From contig OZ252006.1 of NCBI GenBank assembly GCA_965247175.1, forward strand, positions 2,852,001 through 2,916,000: 64,000 bases of DNA, written 5' to 3'. The position numbers and the translations under genes were made by a program. Origin of the DNA: JANQMX01 sp965247175 (GTDB lineage: Bacteria > Pseudomonadota > Alphaproteobacteria > Kiloniellales > DSM-21159). Below are positions 1 to 7,911 of this stretch, piece after piece (position 1 is the first letter of the stretch; each line of letters begins with the position of its first letter). Under the pieces are notes generated by a model. It was not told the origin of the DNA, did no database searches, and saw nothing but the letters and a program-made list of their open reading frames with translations.

Positions 1-610
1 CATGGTTGACCTCCTGGCCGGCCGGCGCGAAGTGATTTGCGAGGTGCGCATCGAAGCGCGCGAAGTCCGCCTCGATCTGCGGGTTCTTCATGACGTCGTG
101 GGCGGCGAAGGTCGGCAGCGGCGCCATGTCGAAGAATCGGAAGTTCATGTGCTGCGGCATCATCAGGTCGTCGACCGAGCGGCCGCCGAAGAGGTACTGC
201 TCGGAGTCGTCGAAGGCCTCGGCCGGAGCGTTGAAGGTGAGCGAGAGCATATAGCTGCGGCCGCTCAGGGTTCCGCCGGCGCCGTACTGCTGCGTCGGGT
301 CCTGGCGCGAGCGGCCGTCGCCCTGGCAGAGCCGGCCGTCCATGCCGGCGCTATAGACCTCGTCCATGTACTTCTTGAGGCTCCAGGGCACGCCCATCCA
401 ATTGACGGGAAACTGCATGATGATGCTGTCGGCCCAGCGGTGGGTCTCGATCTCGGCCTCGATGTCATAATCTCCGGCCGCTTCGGTGACGCGCACCTCA
501 TGGCCCCAAGAGGTCAGCCGCGTCCGGGCACGCTCGACCAAGGCGGCGTTCAACCGGCCCTCCGAGAAGGGATAGGGTTGGTGCCCGTTGATGATCAGGA
601 TGTTCGCCAT
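1..610 (-). CDS. mdaB: NAD(P)H:quinone oxidoreductase of the MdaB/flavodoxin-like type (3' end outside window)
   Basis: The reverse strand is open from an ATG at 610 to the window edge, giving 203 codons and no stop. The protein begins MANILIINGH, the first strand and loop of a flavodoxin-like fold, and carries PVNWMGVPWSLKKYMDEV followed by a GGTLSGR-type stretch, typical of MdaB and related FAD-dependent two-electron quinone reductases. These cytosolic enzymes reduce quinones to quinols with NAD(P)H and limit redox cycling. E. coli MdaB has about 193 residues, so only a few C-terminal residues should be missing. It diverges from an HxlR regulator 117 bases away. HxlR proteins commonly control such reductases in response to electrophiles, so regulation by that neighbour is a reasonable inference. 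A related flavodoxin-fold reductase (YwrO/KefF type) is the main alternative. Confidence 0.85.
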   Translation of the reverse strand, partial: MANILIINGHQPYPFSEGRLNAALVERARTRLTSWGHEVRVTEAAGDYDIEAEIETHRWADSIIMQFPVNWMGVPWSLKKYMDEVYSAGMDGRLCQGDGRSRQDPTQQYGAGGTLSGRSYMLSLTFNAPAEAFDDSEQYLFGGRSVDDLMMPQHMNFRFFDMAPLPTFAAHDVMKNPQIEADFARFDAHLANHFAPAGQEVNH

Positions 611-690
611 GCTCAGGCTCTCGTCGCCTCCTCTTGCAGGGCCCGTCGGCGGCGCGCCCGGGCTTGTCGAGCAACAGGTGCAAGTGCTAG

Positions 691-720
691 TGATGAAAAT
701 CAACTAGTATACTTTTGGTA
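691..720. promoter_or_regulatory. Divergent promoter/operator candidate between mdaB and the HxlR gene
   Basis: This is an AT-rich patch in otherwise GC-rich DNA. It holds two overlapping short palindromes, ACTAGT (703-708) and AGTATACT (706-713), just before the HxlR start at 728. HxlR/DUF24 dimers bind short AT-rich palindromes in such gaps. That this is the operator is inferred from position and symmetry alone. Confidence 0.35.
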
Positions 721-727
721 ACCTGAA

Positions 728-1120
728 ATGGCAGTCGATCTCAGCAAGAAGGCCCAGGTGCGCAGCGATGCGCGCGGCCACAAGTCGGTGCAGAATGCCT
801 GCACCGAGCCCTGCGCCATCGAGCGTGGCATGCGGATCCTGGGCGGGAAGTGGACCGGCTCGATCCTCTGGCACTTGAAGGACGAGCCTGTGCGCTTCAA
901 CGATCTCTCGCGGATGATCGGCGGCGCCAGCAAGAAGATGATCGCCGCGCGCCTGCGCCAGCTGGAAGAGCAAGGCCTGATCGAGCGCCAGGTGATCGAT
1001 AGTGCGCCCGTCGCTGTCGAGTACCGGATCACGGCCTTCGGCACGACGGCCTTGGATTTCCTCGACGCACTGCGCCTTTGGAGCGAGAGCCTGCCGCCGT
1101 CACTGGCCGCTCCTGAGTAG
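728..1120 (+). CDS. HxlR/DUF24-family redox-type transcriptional regulator
   Basis: This 130-residue protein is a winged-helix regulator of the HxlR family, usual length 110-130. The hallmark ILGGKWTGSILWHL follows a conserved cysteine (Cys29, in EPCAIERGM). A second cysteine, Cys25, lies four residues earlier. In characterised members such as YodB, the cysteine before this helix senses quinones, diamide or aldehydes. The wing region reads RQVIDSAPVAVEYRITAFG, also typical. It is divergent from the mdaB-type quinone reductase, so it probably represses that gene until an electrophile modifies the cysteine. The inducer is inferred from the family, not shown by the sequence. Confidence 0.9.
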   Translation: MAVDLSKKAQVRSDARGHKSVQNACTEPCAIERGMRILGGKWTGSILWHLKDEPVRFNDLSRMIGGASKKMIAARLRQLEEQGLIERQVIDSAPVAVEYRITAFGTTALDFLDALRLWSESLPPSLAAPE

Positions 1121-1180
1121 AACACCTCGGAAGACGGCGCGCCGCGCCCCGTTCGCCCAAGCGGGCGGTCCAGAGAAGTG

Positions 1181-1197
1181 AAGATTTTCTTAAGATT
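1181..1197. promoter_or_regulatory. AAGATT direct repeat at 11-base spacing upstream of the histidine kinase
   Basis: AAGATT occurs at 1181-1186 and again at 1192-1197, one helical turn apart. This is the geometry of direct-repeat sites for OmpR/PhoB-type regulators. It lies about 100 bases before the kinase gene. The short motif could arise by chance. Confidence 0.25.
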
Positions 1198-1294
1198 CTC
1201 CCCCTAGACCACTCAGGAGTGTCACTCTGCAGCACTGCCGCTGCCTGGCGCCAAGCGTCGCTCTCCGCCCCCGGCAGTCCAGCGCCCTGAGGCC

Positions 1295-2788
1295 ATGGTC
1301 ATGCATGGAATTGTTCGTTTCTATGTCCTTGCGAGCGCCGTCGTACTGGCCGTCTTGAGTGGCGTGGTCATTTACCTGACCGGCGAGGACGCCGAGCACC
1401 ATGTCATCGAAATAGCAGAGCATCAGAACACGGTCGTGGCGCAGGTGGTGGCGAATTCCATCTGGCCGCAAATCTCACCCTACGTGACGACGGTCACGGA
1501 CACGGACGGCGATTCGCTTAGAGCGCGCTGGGAAACGGAGCTGATCGATCAGCTCATGCGCAGTGCCGTGAAGGACCTGCCGGTGCTCAAAATCAACGTC
1601 TACAATCTCGCCGGCACGATCATCTACTCCTCCGAAGCTGCGCAGATCGGTGCCAAAGGAAGCGACAACCCGGCCCTCTTCGCGGCTGCGCGGGAGGGAC
1701 GCTTGCAGAGCATCTATAGCTTCCGTGAGAACACCTTCTCCTTCGCCGGACCGGTTGCGGACCGCCATGTGGTTGAGAGCTACCTGCCGGTCCGCTCGGG
1801 TGGGGACGGCGACGGCGCCTTCGGGCCGGAGGTCGACGGCGTCTTGGAGATCTACGCGGATGTCACCGCGAACATGGCGCATGAGGAAGCGAAGATCCTC
1901 GGACTGCTGGCCATGCTGGCAATCGTCTTCGCGTTCTCTTACGTGGTGCTGTTCATGGTCGCGCGGTCTGCGAACAAGGTGATCCGCAGGCAATATTCAG
2001 AGCTGGAGACCAAGGCGGTCGAGCTCGAGCAGGCCCTGAAGGCGCAGGTCGAATACAACGATCTGCAGCGCGAGTTCGTGGCCATGGCCTCACACGAGTT
2101 TCGCACGCCGCTGACCATCATCGACGGTGCCGCCCAGCGCATCACCCGCAAGGCCGACACCATCTCGCCGGACAAGATCCGGCAGCGCTGCGGTGAAATC
2201 AGGCAGGCCGTCATGCGCATGACCGGGCTGATTGAAAGCACCCTCAGCGCCGAACAGCTGGAGCTTGGCAGAGTCAGGATGGAGCCGCAGCCGATCGATC
2301 TGCCGAGCCTGCTGACTCAGGTGCGGGATAACCAGCAGCGGATCTCGCCGTCTTATCGATTGAAGCTGGACCTCAATGACATGCCGACGAGGATCGAAGG
2401 CGACCCGCGGCTGCTCGAACAGGTCTTCACCAACCTTCTGTCCAATGCCGTCAAGTACTCACCCGATGGCTCCGAGGTGACGATCATAGGCAAAAGAGAC
2501 GGCGAGCAAGCCTCCGTCAATGTGCGGGATTGCGGGGTCGGCGTCTCGCCCGATGAGCTGCCGCGCCTGTTTCAGCGCTACTTCCGGGCGCGCACCTCCA
2601 TGGGTGTGGCGGGAACCGGTATCGGCCTGCACGTGGTGAAGCGCTTCGTCGAGATGCACGGCGGCACCGTCGGCGCGGACAGCATAGAAGGCGCGGGCTC
2701 GGTCTTTACCGTGCGCTTGCCGATAAGGCTCAGTCAGGCGCACCGGCAGCCGGCCGGCGGGCAGGACTCGGTCGCGGCGGCCGCATGA
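1295..2788 (+). CDS. Membrane sensor histidine kinase
   Basis: This 497-residue kinase has a transmembrane helix at about residues 6-28, a periplasmic sensor of about 170 residues, and a second helix at about 201-223. A short coiled linker follows. The HisKA dimerisation domain carries SHEFRTPL (phospho-acceptor His267). The ATPase domain shows the N box (Asn384 in LLSNAVKYSP), the G1 box (DCGVGV, Asp412) and the G2 box (GTGIGL, 440-445), so all catalytic elements are present. No HAMP domain is evident. The sensor region resembles no ligand-binding family that I recognise. A second ATG at 1301 is an alternative start. A single-domain response regulator begins 28 bases downstream and is the likely phosphotransfer partner. 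The signal is unknown. Confidence 0.92.
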   Translation: MVMHGIVRFYVLASAVVLAVLSGVVIYLTGEDAEHHVIEIAEHQNTVVAQVVANSIWPQISPYVTTVTDTDGDSLRARWETELIDQLMRSAVKDLPVLKINVYNLAGTIIYSSEAAQIGAKGSDNPALFAAAREGRLQSIYSFRENTFSFAGPVADRHVVESYLPVRSGGDGDGAFGPEVDGVLEIYADVTANMAHEEAKILGLLAMLAIVFAFSYVVLFMVARSANKVIRRQYSELETKAVELEQALKAQVEYNDLQREFVAMASHEFRTPLTIIDGAAQRITRKADTISPDKIRQRCGEIRQAVMRMTGLIESTLSAEQLELGRVRMEPQPIDLPSLLTQVRDNQQRISPSYRLKLDLNDMPTRIEGDPRLLEQVFTNLLSNAVKYSPDGSEVTIIGKRDGEQASVNVRDCGVGVSPDELPRLFQRYFRARTSMGVAGTGIGLHVVKRFVEMHGGTVGADSIEGAGSVFTVRLPIRLSQAHRQPAGGQDSVAAAA

Positions 2789-2816
2789 TCCGGGCCGGAC
2801 GATCGGAGGCAAAGGG

Positions 2817-3188
2817 ATGGCTCTAGTCCTATGCGTGGAAGACGAACCAGGGATCCGCGAGCTTCTCGTCGAAGAGCTGACCGATGCCGGCCATCAGGTG
2901 ATCGAGGCCGAGAACGGCAAGCAGGGCTTGCAGGCGGTCTTGGAGCATCGGCCCGACCTTGTGGTTTCGGATTGGCTGATGCCGGAGATGTCGGGTGGAG
3001 AGCTGCTGACGGCCCTGCGATGCGAGCACCCTGGCTTCGCGGAGCTGCCCTTCGTGCTGGTGTCCGCCTTTGCCGACAAGCCGCCGGCAAAGCCGTCGCA
3101 TGACATCGCAGCCGACGCCTACCTGACCAAGCCAGTCGACTTCGACCAGCTGATCGAAACCGTGGCCGAACTCCTGAAGCCGGCCTGA
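2817..3188 (+). CDS. Single-domain response regulator (CheY-like receiver)
   Basis: This 123-residue receiver domain has no output domain. The acidic pocket (Glu8, Asp9), the phospho-acceptor Asp52 (in VVSDWLMPEM), the switch Ser83 and the invariant Lys105 (YLTKPVDFD) are all present, so it should be phosphorylatable. A GGAGG ribosome binding site lies 7 bases before the ATG. It follows the histidine kinase closely and is probably cotranscribed and phosphorylated by it. Without an output domain it must act by protein contact or pass phosphate onward, as CheY or DivK do. The target cannot be told from this window. Confidence 0.92.
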   Translation: MALVLCVEDEPGIRELLVEELTDAGHQVIEAENGKQGLQAVLEHRPDLVVSDWLMPEMSGGELLTALRCEHPGFAELPFVLVSAFADKPPAKPSHDIAADAYLTKPVDFDQLIETVAELLKPA

Positions 3189-3205
3189 GTCCGCCTCTTC
3201 TCCTG

Positions 3206-4051
3206 TCACCGTTCGAAGCGGATATCCGTGATGCGTCCGGTCCAGAAAGGGTAGCGCTGCCCGCCGGCCGCTCGGGCGATCTCGAAACTCATGGGCACAC
3301 GCACGCCATCGACCAGCTGGTAGTCGCCGCGACTTACGTGTTCGCCGGCGCCGTGGTAGGGCGTGGTCAAGTCGCCGTCCGCCTCGGCATCGAAGCGCAG
3401 CAGAGCGCCGTCAGGACCGAAAGTCGCGACCAGCGCGGCCTCCTCACCATGAGCCCGCACCCGCGCCCGGGCGCGAGTCTCATCCACCGCTTCCCACGTC
3501 ACCGGACCGCCGGGCAGGAGCGCCATGGGGAAGGTGGGGCTCTCCAGCAGCCAGCGCTGCAGCGAGGTCCGGTTGAGCGCCGGCGTGCTCTGCTCGTGCA
3601 TCACGGTCACGGTCGAAAGCAACCGGGCGGCCATCTCCATCTCCCCGTCCAGGTAGACGTCGTAGGCGATCGCCCAGACCGGCCCGATGATCGGCGTGTC
3701 GGCGGAGAAGACCATGTCCGGCGCCCGGGTGCTGACGACCTGACGCGCCGTGGTTGGGGCAAAGCCTTCGGTCTGCGGACGGCGAAACTGCCCCGCCATT
3801 TCGATCACCGCGTGGGTGACATCCTGCGGCGGGCCTTCGGGAAAGACGAAGGCGAAGTAGCGCTGCACCGGGGCCGGCAGCTCGGCAATCGCCCCGCTCT
3901 CGAACGGCGGCGTTTCCTGGGCGCGCGCGGTAACCGCACGCTCATAGCCATCGATCTCGCCACGGGTCGTGTAGGCAAACCAGGCGACCGTCCCCGCCAG
4001 GAGCAGCACAAGGACAAGCAGGCCGGTCAGGCCAAATCGCACAATCTTCAT
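3206..4051 (-). CDS. DUF6544-like exported or membrane-anchored protein
   Basis: This 281-residue protein has an N-terminal hydrophobic helix (about residues 7-27), an uncleaved anchor or signal. The segment ELPAPVQRYFAFVFP, followed by a beta-rich region with FRRP, resembles the DUF6544/DUF6920 family of unknown function. The remainder contains alternating strands (LRFDAEADGDLTTPYHG, RVPMSFEIARA) as expected for a lipid- or ligand-binding beta sheet. It diverges from a TetR regulator across a 125-base gap with two TetR-style palindromes, so it is probably that regulator's target. The family name is from pattern memory and no biochemical function is assigned. Confidence 0.62.
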   Translation of the reverse strand: MKIVRFGLTGLLVLVLLLAGTVAWFAYTTRGEIDGYERAVTARAQETPPFESGAIAELPAPVQRYFAFVFPEGPPQDVTHAVIEMAGQFRRPQTEGFAPTTARQVVSTRAPDMVFSADTPIIGPVWAIAYDVYLDGEMEMAARLLSTVTVMHEQSTPALNRTSLQRWLLESPTFPMALLPGGPVTWEAVDETRARARVRAHGEEAALVATFGPDGALLRFDAEADGDLTTPYHGAGEHVSRGDYQLVDGVRVPMSFEIARAAGGQRYPFWTGRITDIRFER

Positions 4052-4095
4052 TGTCGGTATCCCCAGAGGTGCCGTTTCTCAGCACAACAACCTTG

Positions 4096-4113
4096 CCGTA
4101 CCAATCAGTACGG
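4096..4113. promoter_or_regulatory. TetR operator candidate 1
   Basis: This is a perfect inverted repeat, CCGTAC-N6-GTACGG. It sits between the DUF6544-like gene and the tetR gene. The same 18-base pattern recurs with one mismatch at 4124-4141. Paired palindromes in such a divergent gap are classic TetR-family operators. Confidence 0.65.
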
Positions 4114-4123
4114 TTGCCAATAT

Positions 4124-4141
4124 CCGTACCACTGGGTACGC
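4124..4141. promoter_or_regulatory. TetR operator candidate 2
   Basis: The sequence is CCGTAC-N6-GTACGC, matching operator 1 except at the last base. The two sites are 28 bases centre to centre. The site ends 35 bases before the tetR ATG and could block both divergent promoters. Confidence 0.62.
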
Positions 4142-4176
4142 TCCTCGTCAAGAGATCGAAACCAGCGGAGCCGGGC

Positions 4177-4797
4177 ATGAAGACAGCAACGCGCGACCGG
4201 CGGCGCGACGAGATTCTCGACCTCGCGGTCGAGGTGCTGGCCGAGCGCGGCTACCGCGATGCCAGCATGCTGGAGATTGCCAAGCGCGCGTCGGCCTCCA
4301 AGGAAACGCTCTACGCCTGGTTCGGCGACAAGCAGGGACTGTTCGAGGCGGCAATCCGGCGCAACGCCGAGACGGTTCAAGAGCTGCTGCGAGGCCAGTT
4401 GGAAAGCGACACCCCGCCGGAAAGGGCCTTGCCGGAGTTCGGCCGCGCGCTGCTCGCCCTGCTGCTGGGCGACAGCGCCGTTGCCATCAACCGCGCCGCC
4501 ATCGCCGAAGTCCGCGCCGAGCCGCGCCTCGCCGAAACCCTGGCGCGCGCGGGCCGCGATGCCACCCTGCCCGCCTTCCTGCGCTATCTGGAGCGCCAGC
4601 AGGCGCGGGGCGCGCTGCAGCTTGATACGACGCCAGAAGAGGCCGCCGAGGTGTTCCTCGGCTTGCTGCTCGGCGACCGCCAGGTGCGGCGCCTGCTCGA
4701 CCGCATCCCGGCGCCGACCCCGAAAGAGATCGACGCGCGCGCCGCCACAACAACAACGTACTTTTTGCAACTTTACGGCACTTCGTCTGGGATCTGA
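4177..4797 (+). CDS. TetR/AcrR-family transcriptional regulator
   Basis: This is a 206-residue regulator. The reading frame is open further upstream, but the ATG at 4177 gives a normal TetR N-terminus, leaves the palindromes at 4096-4141 upstream, and has GGAG 6 bases before it. The TetR helix-turn-helix is clear at about residues 12-58: DEILDLAVEVLAERGYRDAS, then SKETLYAWFGDKQGLFEAAI. The C-terminal half is a helical ligand/dimer domain of AcrR-like character. It probably represses itself and the divergent DUF6544-like gene through the two palindromes. The penicillin-acylase gene downstream may be read from the same promoter. The ligand is unknown. Confidence 0.9.
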   Translation: MKTATRDRRRDEILDLAVEVLAERGYRDASMLEIAKRASASKETLYAWFGDKQGLFEAAIRRNAETVQELLRGQLESDTPPERALPEFGRALLALLLGDSAVAINRAAIAEVRAEPRLAETLARAGRDATLPAFLRYLERQQARGALQLDTTPEEAAEVFLGLLLGDRQVRRLLDRIPAPTPKEIDARAATTTTYFLQLYGTSSGI

Positions 4798-4870
4798 GCG
4801 GTGGCTCGCCACGTATCCCTTTCGGAGTCGCGTCGTGCGACGCTTCGCCGCCATTTGGGAGCATGATTTT

Positions 4871-7186
4871 ATGACCGTTGCCCGCCGCGTGCGGTTTCCG
4901 GCCTTGTGGCTCGCCCTCGTGGCGCTCCTGGGCGTCAGCGGCTGCGCCCTGCTGCAGCCGCTACCGGAGCCCACAACCATCGACGAGCGGCTCGCGACGC
5001 TGCCGGCCTCCAACCTGCCGCTGGAAGCGCCGGTGACGGTGCGCTGGAACGACTATAAGATCCCCTTCATCGAGGCGGAGAACGACGAGGACGCCGCCTT
5101 CGCGCTCGGCCTGGTGCACGCCCACTTGCGCCTCGGACAGATGGCCGTGGTGCGCCGCATCGTGCAGGGCCGTCTGTCGGAATCGGCCGGGCCTTTCACC
5201 ACCGAGCTGGACACGGCCCTCCGCGCCTTCGACTTCTACCGCCCAGCCGATGCAATCTATGCCGCCATGCCGCCCGCTTCGCGGCGCTGGACCGACCGCT
5301 ATGTGGCCGGCATCAACCACTACGCCGCAAACCTGACGCCGGAGACGCTGCCCCACGAGTTCAAGGTGATGAACATCGAGTGGGAGCCCTGGCGCGCGCA
5401 AGACAGCATCGCCATCGGCCGCGGCTCGGGCGTCGACCTCAATTGGTTCTTCCTTCTGCGCATGCTGCAGATCCAGGATCCGGTGCTACGCGAGACGGTG
5501 ATGGCCCGCCTGCTCGACTCCCTGGACAACGGAGAAACCAGCTTCACCGCCAAGGGCCCGACCCGCGACTTCGGCCGGCTGGAAGCCTTGAGCCGCTTTG
5601 CCGACTTGAGCGGCCGGGCCGGGCGCAGCGGCAGCAACAGCATCGTCGTGTCGCCGGAGAAGAGCGCCAGCGGCGCGGCCTTGATCGCCAACGACCCGCA
5701 CCTCTCCTTCATCCTGCCCAACGCCTGGGTCGTCGCCGGGCTGCGCTCGCCGAGCTATTCCATGGTGGGGATGATGGTCGCCGGCACGCCGGTGTTCGGC
5801 TTCGGCCGCAACGAGAACGTCTCCTGGGGCGGCACCAACCTGCGCTCGACCACCAGCCAATTCGTCGACGTGAGCGGCCTGCCGCCGGAGGACTTCCAGA
5901 CCCGTGAGCACGATATCGGCGTGCGCTTCTGGTTCGACACGCAAAGCAGCTCGCGGCTCAGCCCCTACGGCCCGGTGATGTCGGAGCTCGACGCCCTGCC
6001 GGACACCGGCGAGGCTTTCGCCGTGCGCTGGACCGGGCACGGCGTGACCGATGAGGTGACGGCTCTGCTCGGCGCGATGAAAGCGGAGAGCGTGGACGAC
6101 TTCCGAGCGGCCATAGCCGGCTTCGCCGTGCCGCCTCAGACCTTTCTGGTCGCCGACAGCGACGGCCGCATCGCCAGCGTGATCGCGACCAAGGTGCCGG
6201 CACGCAGCCCCGGCAAGCCGCTGCCTCTGATCGTCACGCCGGAACAGTCCGATGCCGACTGGTCGGCCTTCTACAGCAGCGACGACCTGCCCTTTGAGAT
6301 CGACCCGCCGGCCGGCTTCATCGCTTCGGCCAACAACCGGCCCTCGGCGGACGAGAGCCGGCCTTATGGCGGCGCCTTTCCGCAGGACGAGCGCATCCGG
6401 CGCCTCATTGCCTTGCTGAGTGACAAGGACAAGGTCGACTTGGACGACCTGACGGCCATCCAGCTTGACGTGGTCTCGCCTCTCAGCCTCGAGGTGATGG
6501 ACGCTATCCGCACGAAGCTGTTGGCCTGGCAGCCGCGCAACGAGAGTGAGGCCGAAGCCCGTCGCCTGCTCCTCGAATGGGACGGCAGCTACCACGCCGT
6601 CAGCCGTGCACCGGCCGTATTCGAGGCCTTTCTCACTGTCTTCATGCCCGGCGTCTACGAGACACTGGGCCGGCAAGACGAATACGCGATCTACCAAAGC
6701 CTGCGGCGCGGCCGGGAGGTGCTGGTCGAGGACGTGGCGACGCTGAGCGACGAGCAGTGGAGGGCGGCGCTGGACCCGGCCTTGGAACGGGCCGCCCAAA
6801 TGGCTGCCGAGGGCACACGCTGGGGCGACATTCACCGGCTTCGGGTGGGCCACGCCTTCTCGGCCGCGCCCGTAATCGGCGGCCGCTACCTGATCGAGCG
6901 GATCCCGGTCTCGGGAAGCCGCGAGACAGCACTCAAGACGGCGCACGGCCTCACCGCCGAGGAGCACGACTCCACCTTCGGCTCCCAGTCGCGTCACCTC
7001 TCCGACATGGCCGACCCGGACTTGAACTACTTCGTCCTGATGGGCGGCCAGGACGGCTGGCTCAACAGCGCCAATTTCGCCGATCAGGTCACGCTCTGGC
7101 AGAACGGCGCCTTCGTTCAAGTGCCCTTGAGCGAAGAGGCAGTGCGGGACAGCTTCAAGCGGATAACGACGCTTACGCCGAACTAA
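4871..7186 (+). CDS. Penicillin acylase family (Ntn-hydrolase) lipoprotein
   Basis: This 771-residue precursor belongs to the penicillin G acylase/acyl-homoserine-lactone acylase family (S45, usual length 700-850). The ATG at 4871 gives a lipoprotein signal with a VSGC lipobox (lipidated Cys25), so the enzyme should be anchored in the periplasm. Autocleavage is expected before Ser255 in GRSGSNSIVV, giving an alpha chain and a beta chain whose N-terminal serine is the nucleophile. Further family features include DPHLSF shortly after and the beta-chain motif NNRPS. Members hydrolyse amide bonds of acylated amines: penicillins, AHL signals or lipopeptides. The substrate cannot be decided here. 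The same frame is open upstream inside tetR, but that stretch is non-coding for this gene. Confidence 0.9.
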   Translation: MTVARRVRFPALWLALVALLGVSGCALLQPLPEPTTIDERLATLPASNLPLEAPVTVRWNDYKIPFIEAENDEDAAFALGLVHAHLRLGQMAVVRRIVQGRLSESAGPFTTELDTALRAFDFYRPADAIYAAMPPASRRWTDRYVAGINHYAANLTPETLPHEFKVMNIEWEPWRAQDSIAIGRGSGVDLNWFFLLRMLQIQDPVLRETVMARLLDSLDNGETSFTAKGPTRDFGRLEALSRFADLSGRAGRSGSNSIVVSPEKSASGAALIANDPHLSFILPNAWVVAGLRSPSYSMVGMMVAGTPVFGFGRNENVSWGGTNLRSTTSQFVDVSGLPPEDFQTREHDIGVRFWFDTQSSSRLSPYGPVMSELDALPDTGEAFAVRWTGHGVTDEVTALLGAMKAESVDDFRAAIAGFAVPPQTFLVADSDGRIASVIATKVPARSPGKPLPLIVTPEQSDADWSAFYSSDDLPFEIDPPAGFIASANNRPSADESRPYGGAFPQDERIRRLIALLSDKDKVDLDDLTAIQLDVVSPLSLEVMDAIRTKLLAWQPRNESEAEARRLLLEWDGSYHAVSRAPAVFEAFLTVFMPGVYETLGRQDEYAIYQSLRRGREVLVEDVATLSDEQWRAALDPALERAAQMAAEGTRWGDIHRLRVGHAFSAAPVIGGRYLIERIPVSGSRETALKTAHGLTAEEHDSTFGSQSRHLSDMADPDLNYFVLMGGQDGWLNSANFADQVTLWQNGAFVQVPLSEEAVRDSFKRITTLTPN

Positions 7187-7257
7187 GGCCCTGACGTATT
7201 GCGCTGCCTCTGCCTATTCTGGCGGCTTCACCCTTTGCCAGCTAGGGAGGCTTCCTC

Positions 7258-7911
7258 GTGCATTATCGTCCCGGCCTGGACGGCCACGGCTTGCCCTTCG
7301 ACCCCTTCAAGAGCTGCACCGTGCCGCGGCCGATCGGCTGGCTTTCGAGCATCAGCAAGGCGGGCGTTTGTAACTTGGCGCCCTACAGTCAATGGCAGAA
7401 CCTGACCTTCGACCCGCCGATGGTCATGTTTGCCGCCAATCAGACCTTCGACGGGCGGCGCAAGGACAGCGTGGTCAACGCAGAGGAGACCGGAGGCTTC
7501 GTCTGGAACATGGCGACCTACGAGCTGCGCGAGGCCGTCAATGCCTCGGCCATGGCCCTGCCGCCGGAGGTCGACGAATTCGAGACCGCAGGCCTGGAGA
7601 AGGCTTCGGCGGTCGATCTGGCCGCCCCCATGGTGGCAGCCTCTCCGGTGCATTTCGAGTGCAGCTATCTCTCGACACAGCGCTTCGCCGGCAACAGCCC
7701 GGTCGGCACGGTCGATGTGGTCTTCGCCCGGGTCGAGCGGATTCACATCGATGAGTCTATGGTCGGCAGCGATGGCAAGCTGGACGTTGCCAAGATCCGG
7801 CCCATCGCGCGGCTCGGCTACTACGACTACACCGTGGTCGACACGGTCTTCGAGATGAAGATACCGAGCGCCTCGGATGCCGAGCTGGCGGGTCTGGAGG
7901 GCAAGGCCTAG
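7258..7911 (+). CDS. Flavin reductase-like (FMN-binding split barrel) protein
   Basis: This 217-residue protein starts at GTG 7258, behind an AGGGAGG ribosome binding site at 7244-7250. The N-terminal TVPRPIGWLSS and the following NLAPYSQWQNLTFDPPMVMF match the flavin-reductase-like domain (DIM6/NTAB group), which binds FMN and reduces it with NAD(P)H or uses it in oxidoreduction. The stretch YLSTQRFAGNSPVGT is also typical. The stop codon overlaps the GTG start of the glycosylase gene by one base (TAGTG), so the two are translationally coupled. No monooxygenase partner is adjacent, so the physiological acceptor is unknown. Confidence 0.88.
   Translation: MHYRPGLDGHGLPFDPFKSCTVPRPIGWLSSISKAGVCNLAPYSQWQNLTFDPPMVMFAANQTFDGRRKDSVVNAEETGGFVWNMATYELREAVNASAMALPPEVDEFETAGLEKASAVDLAAPMVAASPVHFECSYLSTQRFAGNSPVGTVDVVFARVERIHIDESMVGSDGKLDVAKIRPIARLGYYDYTVVDTVFEMKIPSASDAELAGLEGKA

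Noticed and set aside
4259..4870. N-terminal extension of the penicillin acylase frame through tetR
   Set aside because: The extension is arginine/proline-rich and out of frame with the clear TetR protein; ATG 4871 starts a proper lipoprotein signal.
5486..7120. Long minus-strand ORF opposite the penicillin acylase gene
   Set aside because: It is an antisense shadow of high-GC coding DNA; its sequence is rich in Arg, Gly, His and Val with no motif, while the plus strand encodes a complete S45 enzyme.
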